Shown here in pieces: positions 43,188 to 51,830 of a stretch of 64,000 nucleotides of DNA. Location of the stretch: positions 17,831 to 81,830 of the forward strand of contig NZ_JAJFES010000019.1 of the NCBI RefSeq assembly GCF_020708045.1, read 5' to 3'. Below the pieces are notes generated by a model, which had not been told where the DNA came from, ran no database searches, and saw nothing but the letters and a program-made list of their open reading frames with translations. Origin of the DNA: Massilia sp. IC2-278. Lineage in GTDB: Bacteria > Pseudomonadota > Gammaproteobacteria > Burkholderiales > Burkholderiaceae_D. The position numbers and the translations under genes were made by a program. Within the stretch, counting starts at the first letter, position 1; the number at the start of each line of letters is the position of its first letter.

Positions 43188-44396
43188 TTGAACAGCAAAT
43201 CCAATCTGCCGCTGGCAGGCGTGCGCGTGCTGGACCTGTCGCGCGTGCTGGCCGGCCCCTGGTGCGCCATGGTCCTCGGCGACCTGGGCGCGGAAGTGAT
43301 CAAGGTCGAGCATCCCGAGCGCGGCGACGATACCCGCGACTGGGGCATGCGCGTCGGGTCCACCGAGACCGCCTACTTCAACAGCGTGAACCGCAACAAG
43401 CGTTCCGTCTGTCTCGACCTGAAGACTCCGGAAGGCCAGGAAATCGCACGCGAGCTGGTACGCAAGAGCGACGTCGTGATCCAGAACTTCAAGTTCGGCG
43501 ACGTCGAGCGCATGGGCCTGGGCTACGATGAACTCAGCAAGGAGCAGCCTGGCCTGATCTACTGCTCGATTACCGGTTACGACCGCACCGGTCCGGAAGC
43601 CACGCGTCCCGGTTACGACCTGGTGATCCAGGGCGAGTCCGGCCTCATGGCGCTGAACGGCGAGCCGACCCAGCCGCCGCTGAAGTTCGGCGTGGCGGCA
43701 GTCGACATGATGACCGGGATGTACGCGGCCCAGGGCGTCCTCGCCGCGCTGTATGAACGCGAAAAAAGTGGACAAGGACGGCATGTAGGCATGGCGCTGT
43801 TCGACTGCGGCCTGATGATCACCGCCTACTACGGCCTGGAAGCCCTGCTGCGCGGGAACGACCCGCCGCGCTTCGGCAACGGCCACCCGTCGATCATGCC
43901 CTACGGCGTGTACGAAGCGGCCGATGGCCCGCTGGTGATCGCCGTCGGGAACAACAGCCAGTTCCTGCGCTTCTGCACGGACGTGATCGACCGTGCCGAC
44001 ATCGCCAGCGACGAGCGTTTTAAAACCAACCTGACCCGCACCCAGCACCGCGACGAACTGATGCCGATGATCCGCAGCGAACTGGCCAAGCGCCAGCGCC
44101 GCGACCTGCTCGACGCGATGAGCCGGGTCGGCATTCCTTGCGGCGAAGTGGCGGGCCTGCACGAGGCACTGACCTCGCAGCGCGCCACGGACGGCGGCTT
44201 GGTGCAATACATGGCGCACGAGGAAGTGGGGCAGGTCGCTGTGCTGGCGTCGCCGTACCGCTTCAATGGCGAGCGCCTGCCGATCCGCAGTGCGCCGCCG
44301 CGTTTGGGCGAAGGCACGAACGAGGTGCTGGCCGACTTGCTGGGGCTGTCGGAAGAGAAGATCGCCAGCCTCAAGGAACGCGGCGTTTCTCGCTGA
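43188..44396 (+). CDS. Class III CoA-transferase, glutarate/dicarboxylate type (GcdG/SUGCT-like)
   Basis: About 402 residues. The N-terminal LPLAGVRVLDLSRVLAGPWC, LGDLGAEVIKVEHPERGDDT and NRNKRSVCLDLKTPEG, and the catalytic Asp region RPGYDLVIQGESGLM, define a CaiB/BaiF CoA-transferase. The later GNGHPSIMPYGVYEAADGP and GNNSQFLRF resemble succinyl-CoA:glutarate CoA-transferases (GcdG, human SUGCT). It would activate a free dicarboxylate using succinyl-CoA. The start is uncertain: TTG 43188 with TGGAG six bases upstream, or GTG 43176. It takes the place of the ligase pimA, which is absent from this cluster. Confidence 0.85.
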   Translation: MNSKSNLPLAGVRVLDLSRVLAGPWCAMVLGDLGAEVIKVEHPERGDDTRDWGMRVGSTETAYFNSVNRNKRSVCLDLKTPEGQEIARELVRKSDVVIQNFKFGDVERMGLGYDELSKEQPGLIYCSITGYDRTGPEATRPGYDLVIQGESGLMALNGEPTQPPLKFGVAAVDMMTGMYAAQGVLAALYEREKSGQGRHVGMALFDCGLMITAYYGLEALLRGNDPPRFGNGHPSIMPYGVYEAADGPLVIAVGNNSQFLRFCTDVIDRADIASDERFKTNLTRTQHRDELMPMIRSELAKRQRRDLLDAMSRVGIPCGEVAGLHEALTSQRATDGGLVQYMAHEEVGQVAVLASPYRFNGERLPIRSAPPRLGEGTNEVLADLLGLSEEKIASLKERGVSR

Positions 44397-44529
44397 GCCG
44401 CTGAGCTGTTGAACCGCCGTCCGGCGGGTCGTCCGCGACCTGCTGGACCGTATGGAACCCTCGTTGAAAATCGCGCTCCAACGCCTTTGCCGGTAAACGC
44501 ATTCGTGCGCCGGCAGGGAGGAGTACGAA

Positions 44530-44901
44530 ATGAAATACCTAACAGCCGCGGCCTTGGCCGTGATGGTGAGCGCCTGCGCGCCGGTCACGCCGCGTCAGGA
44601 CTTGCTTGGCACAACGGTGCCGGCGGATGTCGCCGCCCGCATCGTCAACATTACCCCCGCAACCCGCTACGTCAACGTCATCGGCGGCGACGTGGTGCGC
44701 TTCGAATCCGCAGGCCAGGCCTTTGCCTGGGACTTCAACGCCAGCCCGATCGTCAATGTATTTGCACTGAATCAGGTGGCGCCGAACGGCTTGCTGGACC
44801 ACGAGGTCCTGGTCTACCTCATGCCCAACCCGCTGTATAACGAAGGAACCGAACTCTATGCGCGCAGCCGGCTAGCCACTCCCTGGCATCTGACCCACTA
44901 G
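44530..44901 (+). CDS. CzcE-like lipoprotein
   Basis: A 123-residue protein with a lipoprotein signal ending in MVSACAP (lipobox Cys at about 16). The mature part has VVRFESAGQAFAWDF and VFALNQVAPNGLL, followed by VLVYLMPNPLY. This is the pattern of the CzcE-like family, small periplasmic proteins first described as copper-binding in metal resistance loci. No metal-binding residue cluster is obvious here, so a metal role is not asserted. GGGAGGAGTACGA precedes the ATG. It converges with the MFS gene three bases later. Confidence 0.7.
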   Translation: MKYLTAAALAVMVSACAPVTPRQDLLGTTVPADVAARIVNITPATRYVNVIGGDVVRFESAGQAFAWDFNASPIVNVFALNQVAPNGLLDHEVLVYLMPNPLYNEGTELYARSRLATPWHLTH

Positions 44902-44904
44902 GGT

Positions 44905-46233
44905 TCAGCCGGGGTCGGACGACATGCCCGCGGCATCGCCCGCCGCGGCACGGGGTTCGCGCATGCGCAGCATCGCCAGCAACGAGACCGCTTTCACCGC
45001 AATCGCGATCCAGAACACCAGCGTGAAGCCGAAGTGGTGGGCCAGCACGCCGCCCAGCAGCGGCCCCACGGCCATCATCAAGTGAGACGCCGTGTCCGAC
45101 ACCGCGATCAGCATCGGCAGCTCGTGGTGCGAGCCGAACTCCAGTACGAAATTCTGCGAGGCGATCTGGTAGCCGCCCAGGCCCGCGCCGAGACCGCAGA
45201 AGGCCAGGATGAAGAGCGGCAGGCTGTGTGAGACCATCAGCGCCAAGGTCGACACCAGCCACAGGCCCACGCTGAGCAGGAAGACCAGGCGGTAGCCGCG
45301 CTTGTCGGCGATGCGGCCCCAGACCAGGTTGCTCACGGTCTGGGCCAACAGGAACGAGAGCGACAAATAGCCGAGCGTGGCGCCGGACAAATCGACGAAC
45401 TTGCCGGCATGGATGGCGTAGAAGGGCGCCGCCGTCATGCCGAGTGCGGCGAGCGCGCGGGCGATGAAGAAGCGCGTGAACTGGCGGTCGCGGCGCAGGA
45501 TGGCGGGGATGTCGCGCAATCTCTGTATCAGGCTGGATGCGGCGCGCACGGCCAGCGATTCGGGCTCGCGCAGGAAGCTGAGCGCCGAGATGCCGATGCT
45601 GGTCAATATGAATGCGACCATGAAGGTGGACGCATAGCCGTTGCCGAAGGCGTTCGCCTCGACCAGATGCTTGCCGCCGAAATAGGCCACGACCGAGGCC
45701 GACAACCCGCCGAGGAAGTTGCGCATGCCGGCCAGTTCACCGCGCCGGTTGGCGGGAATCACCTTGGCCATCACGAAGTTGAAGCTGACCGCCTGCATGC
45801 CCCAGAAGAAGCCGAACAGCGCCAGGAACACGCATACGGCCACCAGCGCCGCGTCGCCCCTGAGCAGGAAGCCGGAGAGAGCCAGGCCCAGCACCTGGGC
45901 GCGCATCAGCCAGCCGACGCCGAACACCACCGGCATCACGCGTTTGCGGTGCTCGATGAGCGTGGCGCTCCAGATCGAGGACAGCGCCATGCCCAGCGAC
46001 TGGCCGGCCAGGGCCAGGCCGACCGTCAGGTTCGATTGCGAAAGCAGGTAGATGTAGGCGGGGACGAAGGTCGGCGCCGTGACCAGCCGGAAGCCGGTGA
46101 CGCCGAGGAAGCCGTGAACCAGGTTGGCGGCATAGTTGCGCGGCAGGTCGCGGGCGACCTGGGCGTCGTAGGCCGCCTGTCGATCGTCGGCGCCGGTGGT
46201 TGCGTCAAGCTCGGGCGCCGCTTTGGTCGTCAT
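44905..46233 (-). CDS. MFS transporter
   Basis: A 442-residue protein with about twelve membrane helices after a roughly 35-residue soluble N-terminus. The A-like motif between halves (WGRIADKRGYRLVFLLSV) and the early LVHGFLGVTGFRLVTAPTF suggest a distant MFS group of unclear substrate. It is followed on the minus strand by nothing of its own; the SDR gene lies upstream, three bases apart, so the two form one unit (SDR then MFS). Uptake or export cannot be decided. Confidence 0.8.
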   Translation of the reverse strand: MTTKAAPELDATTGADDRQAAYDAQVARDLPRNYAANLVHGFLGVTGFRLVTAPTFVPAYIYLLSQSNLTVGLALAGQSLGMALSSIWSATLIEHRKRVMPVVFGVGWLMRAQVLGLALSGFLLRGDAALVAVCVFLALFGFFWGMQAVSFNFVMAKVIPANRRGELAGMRNFLGGLSASVVAYFGGKHLVEANAFGNGYASTFMVAFILTSIGISALSFLREPESLAVRAASSLIQRLRDIPAILRRDRQFTRFFIARALAALGMTAAPFYAIHAGKFVDLSGATLGYLSLSFLLAQTVSNLVWGRIADKRGYRLVFLLSVGLWLVSTLALMVSHSLPLFILAFCGLGAGLGGYQIASQNFVLEFGSHHELPMLIAVSDTASHLMMAVGPLLGGVLAHHFGFTLVFWIAIAVKAVSLLAMLRMREPRAAAGDAAGMSSDPG

Positions 46234-46236
46234 GGC

Positions 46237-47091
46237 TTATTTGCTTTGGTGTCGCGGACGCGCGCCCGACAAATCGCTGATGCGTTCCCACTGCGCGGCC
46301 ACGTCGTCGGCGCTCGATTGCGGGCCGAGGTCGACCCAGGGGCTCTCGACGATAGTGGCGACGCTGAAGTTGCCGCCGGCCGCCTGCAGGATCACACCGG
46401 TGGGCGCGTCATCGCTGGCCAGGTAGACCACGCCCGGCACGATGTGCTCGGGGCCGAGCTTGTCGAACTGCTCCTGCGGCAGCAAGCCTTCGGTCATGCG
46501 CGTGGCGGCCACCGGCGAGATGGCATTGATGCGGATGTCGCGCTTGGCGCCTTCGATCTTCAGGGTGTTCATCAGGCCGACCAGGCCCATCTTCGCGGCG
46601 CCGTAGTTGGCCTGGCCGAAGTTGCCATACAAGCCGGAGGGCGAGGTCGTCATCACGATGCGGCCATAACCCTGTTCGGCCATGATCGCCCACACCGCCT
46701 TGGTGCAGTTGAAGGAGCCCATCAGGTGGACGTCCAGGACGGCCTGGGCGTCGTCAAGCTCCATCTTGAGGAAGCTTTTGTCGCGCAGGATGCCGGCGTT
46801 GTTGACCAGGATGTCGATGCGGCCAAACGCGTCCAGCGCCTGCTGGACCATCGCGGCGACGCCGTCGCGGTCGGTAACGCTGGCGCGGTTGGCAATCGCC
46901 TCGCCGCCCATGGCCTTGATCTCCTCGACCACGGCGTCGGCCGCGCCGCCCGTGCCGCGACCATCGGCCGCGCCACCCAGGTCGTTGACGACCACGCGCG
47001 CACCGCGGCGGGCCAGTTCGAGTGCATAGCAACGACCGAGGCCGCCGCCGGCGCCGGTGACGATGGCTGTCTTTCCTGCGAAGCTGATCAT
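46237..47091 (-). CDS. SDR oxidoreductase, MFE-2/(3R)-hydroxyacyl-CoA dehydrogenase-like
   Basis: A 284-residue short-chain dehydrogenase: TGAGGGLGRCYALELARRGA (TGxxxGxG), then VVNDLGG with an insertion, NNAGIL, the Ser/Tyr/Lys triad around TTSPSGLYGNFGQANYGAAKMG. The VVNDLGG after the second strand and the YGNFGQANYGAAK form are typical of the dehydrogenase part of peroxisomal MFE-2 and their bacterial relatives acting on (3R)-hydroxyacyl-CoA or steroids. It probably works with the downstream MFS gene. The divergent TetR gene is 187 bases away. Confidence 0.85.
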   Translation of the reverse strand: MISFAGKTAIVTGAGGGLGRCYALELARRGARVVVNDLGGAADGRGTGGAADAVVEEIKAMGGEAIANRASVTDRDGVAAMVQQALDAFGRIDILVNNAGILRDKSFLKMELDDAQAVLDVHLMGSFNCTKAVWAIMAEQGYGRIVMTTSPSGLYGNFGQANYGAAKMGLVGLMNTLKIEGAKRDIRINAISPVAATRMTEGLLPQEQFDKLGPEHIVPGVVYLASDDAPTGVILQAAGGNFSVATIVESPWVDLGPQSSADDVAAQWERISDLSGARPRHQSK

Positions 47092-47243
47092 GTGTCTCGC
47101 CTTTTTAGGGGTTATGGTATGTAGGTTGGAAAATCATAGCACGGTGCGGGTGGCTTGTAGTCGATGGAGCGACACATTTTAGAAAATTCGGTCTGGGCGT
47201 GTGGTGGCGTGCAATCGATGGTCACTTGTGTTTTTCGCCACGC

Positions 47244-47249
47244 TATAAT
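47244..47249 (+). promoter_or_regulatory. -10 element of tetR-type gene
   Basis: A perfect TATAAT lies 30 bases before the ATG at 47279. The region 17 bases further upstream (GTCACT) is a poor -35. A transcript from here would begin near 47256, leaving a very short leader without a ribosome-binding site. This argues against the in-frame GTG at 47252 as start. Confidence 0.6.
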
Positions 47250-47278
47250 GCGTGCTGCTCAACTGTCCCGGTGCCGCC

Positions 47279-48514
47279 ATGGAAGAACCCGTCAACGCCA
47301 GCCGCATGACGCAGCGCTACGTGCAAAAGCGCGAGGCCATCCTGCACGAGGCGGCGCGGCTGTTCAATGCACGCGGCATGAAGGGCGCCACGCTGTCGGA
47401 CGTGGCTGCCGCCGTGGGCCTGAGCACCAACAGCATCACCTACTACTACAAGAAGAAGGAAGACCTGGTCGTCGCCTGCCTGCTGCGTTCGATCGAGACG
47501 GTGAGCGGCATCATCGCCCAGGCCGCCGAGGAACCGACGCCGGAAGGGCGGGTACGCAGCTTCGTGCGCCTGTTCCTGGCGCGCTTGGCCGAAACCGCCG
47601 CCGGCGGGGCCAGCGAAATGATGACCTTCCGCGACGTGCACGTGCTGGCCAGCCCGCACAGCGAGGTCGTGTTCGCCGCCTACATCGAGATGTTCCGCAG
47701 CTGCCGGCGCCTGCTGCTGCTCGGCCCCATCAAGCCGGCCAAACGGCTGTCGCTGAATGCGCGCACCCACCTGCTGCTGACGCTCACGCTGTGGACGATG
47801 TCGTGGAGTGGCCGCTACGACCCCGAGGACTTCGGTATCGCTGCCGAGCGCATGGGCGACATCCTGATTGGCGGTATCCGTTCCGGCAAATCGGCGTGGC
47901 GCCTCGGTGCGCTGGACACGGCCCTGACGGCGCCGCCGATGGCAGGCGACAGCGCGCAGGACGCATTTCTGCGTGCGGCCACGGCGCTGATCAACGAGCA
48001 GGGTTACCGCGGCGCCTCGGTCGAACGCATCTCCGCGCGCCTGAACGTGACCAAGGGCGCCTTCTACCACCACAACCCGAACAAGGAAGACCTGATCGCC
48101 GCCTGCTTCGAACGCAAGTTCACGGTGATCCGCGAGATGCAGCGCGTGGCCATGGCCAACGGCGGCTCGGGCTGGGACAAGCTGTGCGCCGTGTCGCGCG
48201 CGTTGGTACGGTACCACTTCTCGGAACACGGGCCGCTGCTGCGCACTTCGGCGTGGAGCGAACTGCCGGACGATATCCGCGAAGCCAAGCTGACAGCCAC
48301 GGCGCAGCTGGACCAGCGTTTCGTGAGCCTGCTGGTGGATGGCATGCAGGATGGGTCGATCCGGCCGCTGGACCAGGCGATCGCCGGGGCGCTGGTGAGC
48401 GGGATGGTGAATGCGGCCGTGCTGCTGGATCGGTGGGTGGAAGACGTGAATGGCGAGAATGCGCTGGAGCTGTTCGTACGGCCCCTTTTTGAGGGCTTGC
48501 TGTCCGAGTCGTGA
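47279..48514 (+). CDS. Tandem TetR-family regulator with two HTH domains
   Basis: A 411-residue protein made of two TetR units in one chain. The first HTH is at about residues 15-62 (ATLSDVAAAVGLSTNSITYYY with KKKEDL). The second is at about 226-285 (ASVERISARLNVTKGAFYHH with NPNKEDL). Each is followed by a helical ligand/dimer domain. Ordinary TetR proteins have about 200 residues and one HTH and act as dimers; here one chain may equal a dimer. It is divergent from the SDR/MFS unit and upstream of the SDR/acyl-CoA dehydrogenase unit, either of which it may control. The ligand is unknown. Confidence 0.88.
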   Translation: MEEPVNASRMTQRYVQKREAILHEAARLFNARGMKGATLSDVAAAVGLSTNSITYYYKKKEDLVVACLLRSIETVSGIIAQAAEEPTPEGRVRSFVRLFLARLAETAAGGASEMMTFRDVHVLASPHSEVVFAAYIEMFRSCRRLLLLGPIKPAKRLSLNARTHLLLTLTLWTMSWSGRYDPEDFGIAAERMGDILIGGIRSGKSAWRLGALDTALTAPPMAGDSAQDAFLRAATALINEQGYRGASVERISARLNVTKGAFYHHNPNKEDLIAACFERKFTVIREMQRVAMANGGSGWDKLCAVSRALVRYHFSEHGPLLRTSAWSELPDDIREAKLTATAQLDQRFVSLLVDGMQDGSIRPLDQAIAGALVSGMVNAAVLLDRWVEDVNGENALELFVRPLFEGLLSES

Positions 48515-48541
48515 ACGGTTTTAGTGAGTTCGGTATCGCAT

Positions 48542-48576
48542 CCATCCCATGCGCGCGGGATGGGTTTTGCATTTTT
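48542..48576 (+). terminator. Rho-independent terminator after tetR-type gene
   Basis: CCATCCC and GGGATGG form a 7-bp stem around ATGCGCGC, followed by GTTTTGCATTTTT. It lies 27 bases past the stop at 48514. Confidence 0.8.
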
Positions 48577-48616
48577 CGTAAAAGAGGTATTGCACAGTTA
48601 GGCAGACCGCGCTAAC

Positions 48617-48647
48617 GTAGGGTGGACGGAAAACCCGTCCACCCTAC
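48617..48647. repeat. Palindromic intergenic repeat, family B, short copy
   Basis: GTAGGGTGGACGG (48617-48629) and CCGTCCACCCTAC (48635-48647) are perfect inverted repeats around five bases. The GTAGGGTGGAC core recurs at 62704-62714 and, inverted, at 62824-62834. It sits just before the SDR gene and could also act as a transcript hairpin. Confidence 0.8.
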
Positions 48648-48668
48648 AAAAACAAACGGAGGAGACAC

Positions 48669-49433
48669 ATGTCACTGTTCGACCTGAGCGGTAAAGTCGC
48701 CATCATCACCGGTTCCTCGCGCGGCATCGGCCGTGCGATCGCGGTGCGGATGGCGGAGCAGGGAGCCAAGGTAGTCGTTTCATCGCGCAAGGAAGCCGCC
48801 TGCGCTGAAGTCGTCGCCGAGATCACCGCCGCCCACGGCGAAGGCCGCGCCATCGCCATCCCCGCCAACATCTCGTCCAAGGAAGACCTGCAGCGCCTGG
48901 TCGACGAGACGAATCACACCTTCGGCCAGGTCGACATCCTGGTCTGCAACGCCGCCTCGAACCCGTATTACGGCCCGATGGCCGGCATCGCCGACGACCA
49001 GTTCCGCAAGATCCTGGAAAACAACGTCCTCGCCAACCACTGGCTGATCAACATGGTCGCGCCGCAGATGATAGCCCGCAAGGACGGCGCCATCATCATC
49101 GTCTCCTCGATCGGCGGCCTGCGCGGCTCGCCCGTCATTGGCGCCTACAATGTCTCGAAAGCGGCCGACATGCAGCTGGCCCGCAACCTGGCCGTCGAAT
49201 TCGGCCCGTACAACGTGCGCGTCAACTGCATCGCCCCCGGCCTGATCAAGACCGACTTCGCCCGCGCCCTGTGGGAAGACCCGGCGCGCCTGAAGGAAGT
49301 CAACGAGCGCGCGCCGCTGCGCCGCATCGGCGACCCCGACGAAATCGCCGGCACCGCCATCTACCTGGCCTCGCGCGCAGGCAGCTTCGTCACCGGCCAG
49401 AACATCGTGGTCGATGGCGGCGTAACGATTTAA
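48669..49433 (+). CDS. SDR family oxidoreductase
   Basis: A 254-residue classical short-chain dehydrogenase: TGSSRGIGRAIAVRMAEQGA (TGxxxGIG), VCNAAS for the NAG motif, Ser of IVSSIGGLRG, YNVSKAAD with the catalytic Tyr and Lys, and GSFVTGQNIVVDGG at the end. The SSRKEAAC segment after the second strand suggests NADP(H). GGAGGAGACAC precedes the ATG. It leads an operon with two acyl-CoA dehydrogenases, so an acyl-CoA or cyclic alcohol intermediate is plausible; no specific substrate can be named. Confidence 0.88.
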   Translation: MSLFDLSGKVAIITGSSRGIGRAIAVRMAEQGAKVVVSSRKEAACAEVVAEITAAHGEGRAIAIPANISSKEDLQRLVDETNHTFGQVDILVCNAASNPYYGPMAGIADDQFRKILENNVLANHWLINMVAPQMIARKDGAIIIVSSIGGLRGSPVIGAYNVSKAADMQLARNLAVEFGPYNVRVNCIAPGLIKTDFARALWEDPARLKEVNERAPLRRIGDPDEIAGTAIYLASRAGSFVTGQNIVVDGGVTI

Positions 49434-49443
49434 GGAGACCAGA

Positions 49444-50628
49444 ATGGATGAACTCTTAGCCTTCCGCCAGGAAGTCCGCGCCTGGCTCGAAGAATACTGC
49501 CCGCCCGAGATGCGGGTACCGATGGCCGGTGACGACGAAATCACCTGGGGCGGCCGCAAGATGCAGTTCAAGTCCGAGGCCCAGCGCACCTGGCTCGAGC
49601 GCATGGCCGCCAAGGGCTGGACCGTGCCCGAATGGCCGGTGGAATACGGCGGTGGCGGCCTCTCGCGCGAGCAGGCCAAGGTGCTGCGCCAGGAGATGGC
49701 CTCGCTCGGCTGCCGCGTGCCGCTACAAAGCTTCGGTATCTGGATGCTCGGACCGGCGCTGCTGAAGTACGGCAGCGAAGAACAGAAGCGCGAACACCTG
49801 CCGCCAATCGCGCGCGGCGAGATTCGCTGGTGCCAGGGCTATTCGGAACCGAACGCCGGCTCCGACCTGGCTTCGCTGCAGACCCGCGCCGAAGACCGTG
49901 GCGACCACTTCGTCGTCAACGGCCAGAAGGTCTGGACCTCGTACGCCGACAAGGCCGACTGGATTTTCTGCCTGGTGCGTACCGACCCGGCGGCCAGCAA
50001 GCATACCGGCATCAGCTTCGTGCTGTTCGACATGGCCACGCCCGGCGTGTCGACGCGGCCGATCACCCTCATCTCGGGCAAGTCGCCGTTCTGCGAAACC
50101 TTTTTTGATGACGTACGCGTGGAAAAGCGCAACCTGGTCGGCGAACTGAATGGCGGCTGGACGATTGCGAAGTATCTGCTGACCCATGAGCGCGACATGA
50201 TCGGCGCCATGGGCGAAGTGGCGCAGCCGCCGAAGCTGGGGCAGTTCGCGTCGCAATCGATTGGACTGGACGAGGGCGGCAAGCTGGACGAGCCAGTACT
50301 GCGCGCCGACATCGCGCGCTTCGAGATCGACGAAGTCGCCTTCCGCCTGCTGCTGGAACGCAGCGGCGACCTGGCGCGCCAGGGCAAGGTGCATCCGGCG
50401 TTTTCGTCGGTGCTGAAGTTCTACGGTGCGGAGCTGAACAAGCGGCGCTATGAATTGCTGATGGCGGCCGGCGGCAGCACTGCGCTGGAGTGGGAGGGCG
50501 AGCGCAGTCACGGTGGCGAAGTCGCGCGCGAATGGCTGCGCGCCAAAGCCAACTCGATCGAGGGCGGGACCAGCGAAGTGCAGCTGAACGTCATCTCGAA
50601 ACGCATCCTCGGCCTGCCGGGCGCATAA
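49444..50628 (+). CDS. Acyl-CoA dehydrogenase (large-type partner)
   Basis: A 394-residue acyl-CoA dehydrogenase: MDELLAFRQEVRAWLEEYCP, WPVEYGGGGLSREQAKVL, RWCQGYSEPNAGSDLASL and an end segment EGGTSEVQLNVISKRILGLPG. It is related to the PimC-like protein at 39953 (shared RWCQGYSEP/WWCQGYSEP segment). AAGGAGACCAGA precedes the ATG ten bases after the SDR stop. It is followed by a smaller partner 14 bases later, so the two are likely to form a heteromer. The substrate is unknown. Confidence 0.87.
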   Translation: MDELLAFRQEVRAWLEEYCPPEMRVPMAGDDEITWGGRKMQFKSEAQRTWLERMAAKGWTVPEWPVEYGGGGLSREQAKVLRQEMASLGCRVPLQSFGIWMLGPALLKYGSEEQKREHLPPIARGEIRWCQGYSEPNAGSDLASLQTRAEDRGDHFVVNGQKVWTSYADKADWIFCLVRTDPAASKHTGISFVLFDMATPGVSTRPITLISGKSPFCETFFDDVRVEKRNLVGELNGGWTIAKYLLTHERDMIGAMGEVAQPPKLGQFASQSIGLDEGGKLDEPVLRADIARFEIDEVAFRLLLERSGDLARQGKVHPAFSSVLKFYGAELNKRRYELLMAAGGSTALEWEGERSHGGEVAREWLRAKANSIEGGTSEVQLNVISKRILGLPGA

Positions 50629-50642
50629 CAACGGAGCACAAC

Positions 50643-51764
50643 ATGGCATTGGTACTGAACCAGGAACAGGACATGCTGCGCGAGAGCGCGCTGCAGTTCA
50701 TGAAGGAACGCGCCCCGGTGGCGCAACTGCGCTCGCTGCGCGACACCCGGAACGACGACGGCTTTTCGCGCGAAACGTGGGCGAGCTTTGCCGAGATGGG
50801 CTTTACCGGCGTGCTGGTGCCGGAAGAATTCGGCGGACTCGGACTCGGCATGGTGGAAGCCGGCGCGATCATGGAAGCGATCGGCCGCAACCTGACGGCG
50901 GTGCCGTTCTTCTCGACGGCGGTGCTGGGCGCCTCGCTGCTGGCGCGGCATGGGAACACGGCGCAGAAGGAACGCTGCCTGCCGGCGCTTGCCGGCGGCG
51001 GGATGATGGTGGCGCTGGCAGTCGACGAGTCGGTCAAGCACCGGCCGGAAAAGGTGGCGCTGCGCGCCGAGCAGGATGGCGATGGCTATGTCTTGCGTGG
51101 CGAGAAGGTCTTCGTGGTCGACGGCCACGTGGCCGACCAGCTGATCGTGTCGGCGCGCACCGGGGATGGCGTCACGCTGTTCCTGGTCGATGGCACGGCG
51201 CAGGGCGTGCGGCGCGAGCGCAGCATCATGGTCGATGCCCACAACGCGGCGCGCATCGTGTTCGACGGCGTGCGCGTGGGCAGCGATGCCGTCATCGGCG
51301 AGGCGGGGCAGGGTGCTGCACTGCTGGACGGCGTGCTCGATATCGGCCGCACTGCGCTGGCCGCCGAGCTGCTGGGCATCGCCGAGGAAGCCTTCGAACG
51401 TACCGCCGGCTACCTGAAGGAGCGCCGCCAGTTCGGCCAGATCATCGGCGAATTCCAGGCGCTGCAGCACCGGGCGTCGACGCTCTACACCGACATCGAG
51501 ATCACGCGGGCGCTGGTGCTGGGCACGCAGCAGGCGCTCGACGCCGGTGCGCCGAATGAGGCGGCGCTGGTGTCGGCTGCCAAGGCCCGTGCTGGCACCA
51601 CGGCCACCCTGGCAGTGCAGGAAGGCGTGCAGATGCACGGCGGGATCGGCATGACCGACGAGTTCGAAATCGGCTTCTTCATGAAGCGCGCGCGCGTGGT
51701 CGAGGAACTGCTGGGCGATGCGCGCTTCCATGCGGACCGCTGGGCGAGCCTGAGCGCTTATTGA
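50643..51764 (+). CDS. Acyl-CoA dehydrogenase (small-type partner)
   Basis: A 373-residue protein with MLRESALQFMKERAPVAQL, EFGGLGLGMVEAGAIMEAIG, KERRQFGQIIGEFQALQHR and the C-terminal MHGGIGMTDEFEIGFFMKRA. The last segment has the same HGGIGMT form as the PimD-like protein at 41175. ATG 50643 is used although the frame runs on upstream; ACGGAGCACAAC precedes it. With the previous gene it repeats the large/small arrangement of the first cluster. Confidence 0.86.
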   Translation: MALVLNQEQDMLRESALQFMKERAPVAQLRSLRDTRNDDGFSRETWASFAEMGFTGVLVPEEFGGLGLGMVEAGAIMEAIGRNLTAVPFFSTAVLGASLLARHGNTAQKERCLPALAGGGMMVALAVDESVKHRPEKVALRAEQDGDGYVLRGEKVFVVDGHVADQLIVSARTGDGVTLFLVDGTAQGVRRERSIMVDAHNAARIVFDGVRVGSDAVIGEAGQGAALLDGVLDIGRTALAAELLGIAEEAFERTAGYLKERRQFGQIIGEFQALQHRASTLYTDIEITRALVLGTQQALDAGAPNEAALVSAAKARAGTTATLAVQEGVQMHGGIGMTDEFEIGFFMKRARVVEELLGDARFHADRWASLSAY

Positions 51765-51773
51765 CTCTGGAGT

Positions 51774-51797
51774 GGCAGCGGCAGGATTGCCGCTGCC
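51774..51797. terminator. Hairpin after acyl-CoA dehydrogenase unit
   Basis: GGCAGCGGCA and TGCCGCTGCC form a perfect 10-bp stem around GGAT, ten bases past the stop. No T run follows on either strand, so termination is likely but unproven. Confidence 0.6.
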
Positions 51798-51830
51798 CTA
51801 TCCGGGAAGCCGGATCTGTGCATTGAAACT

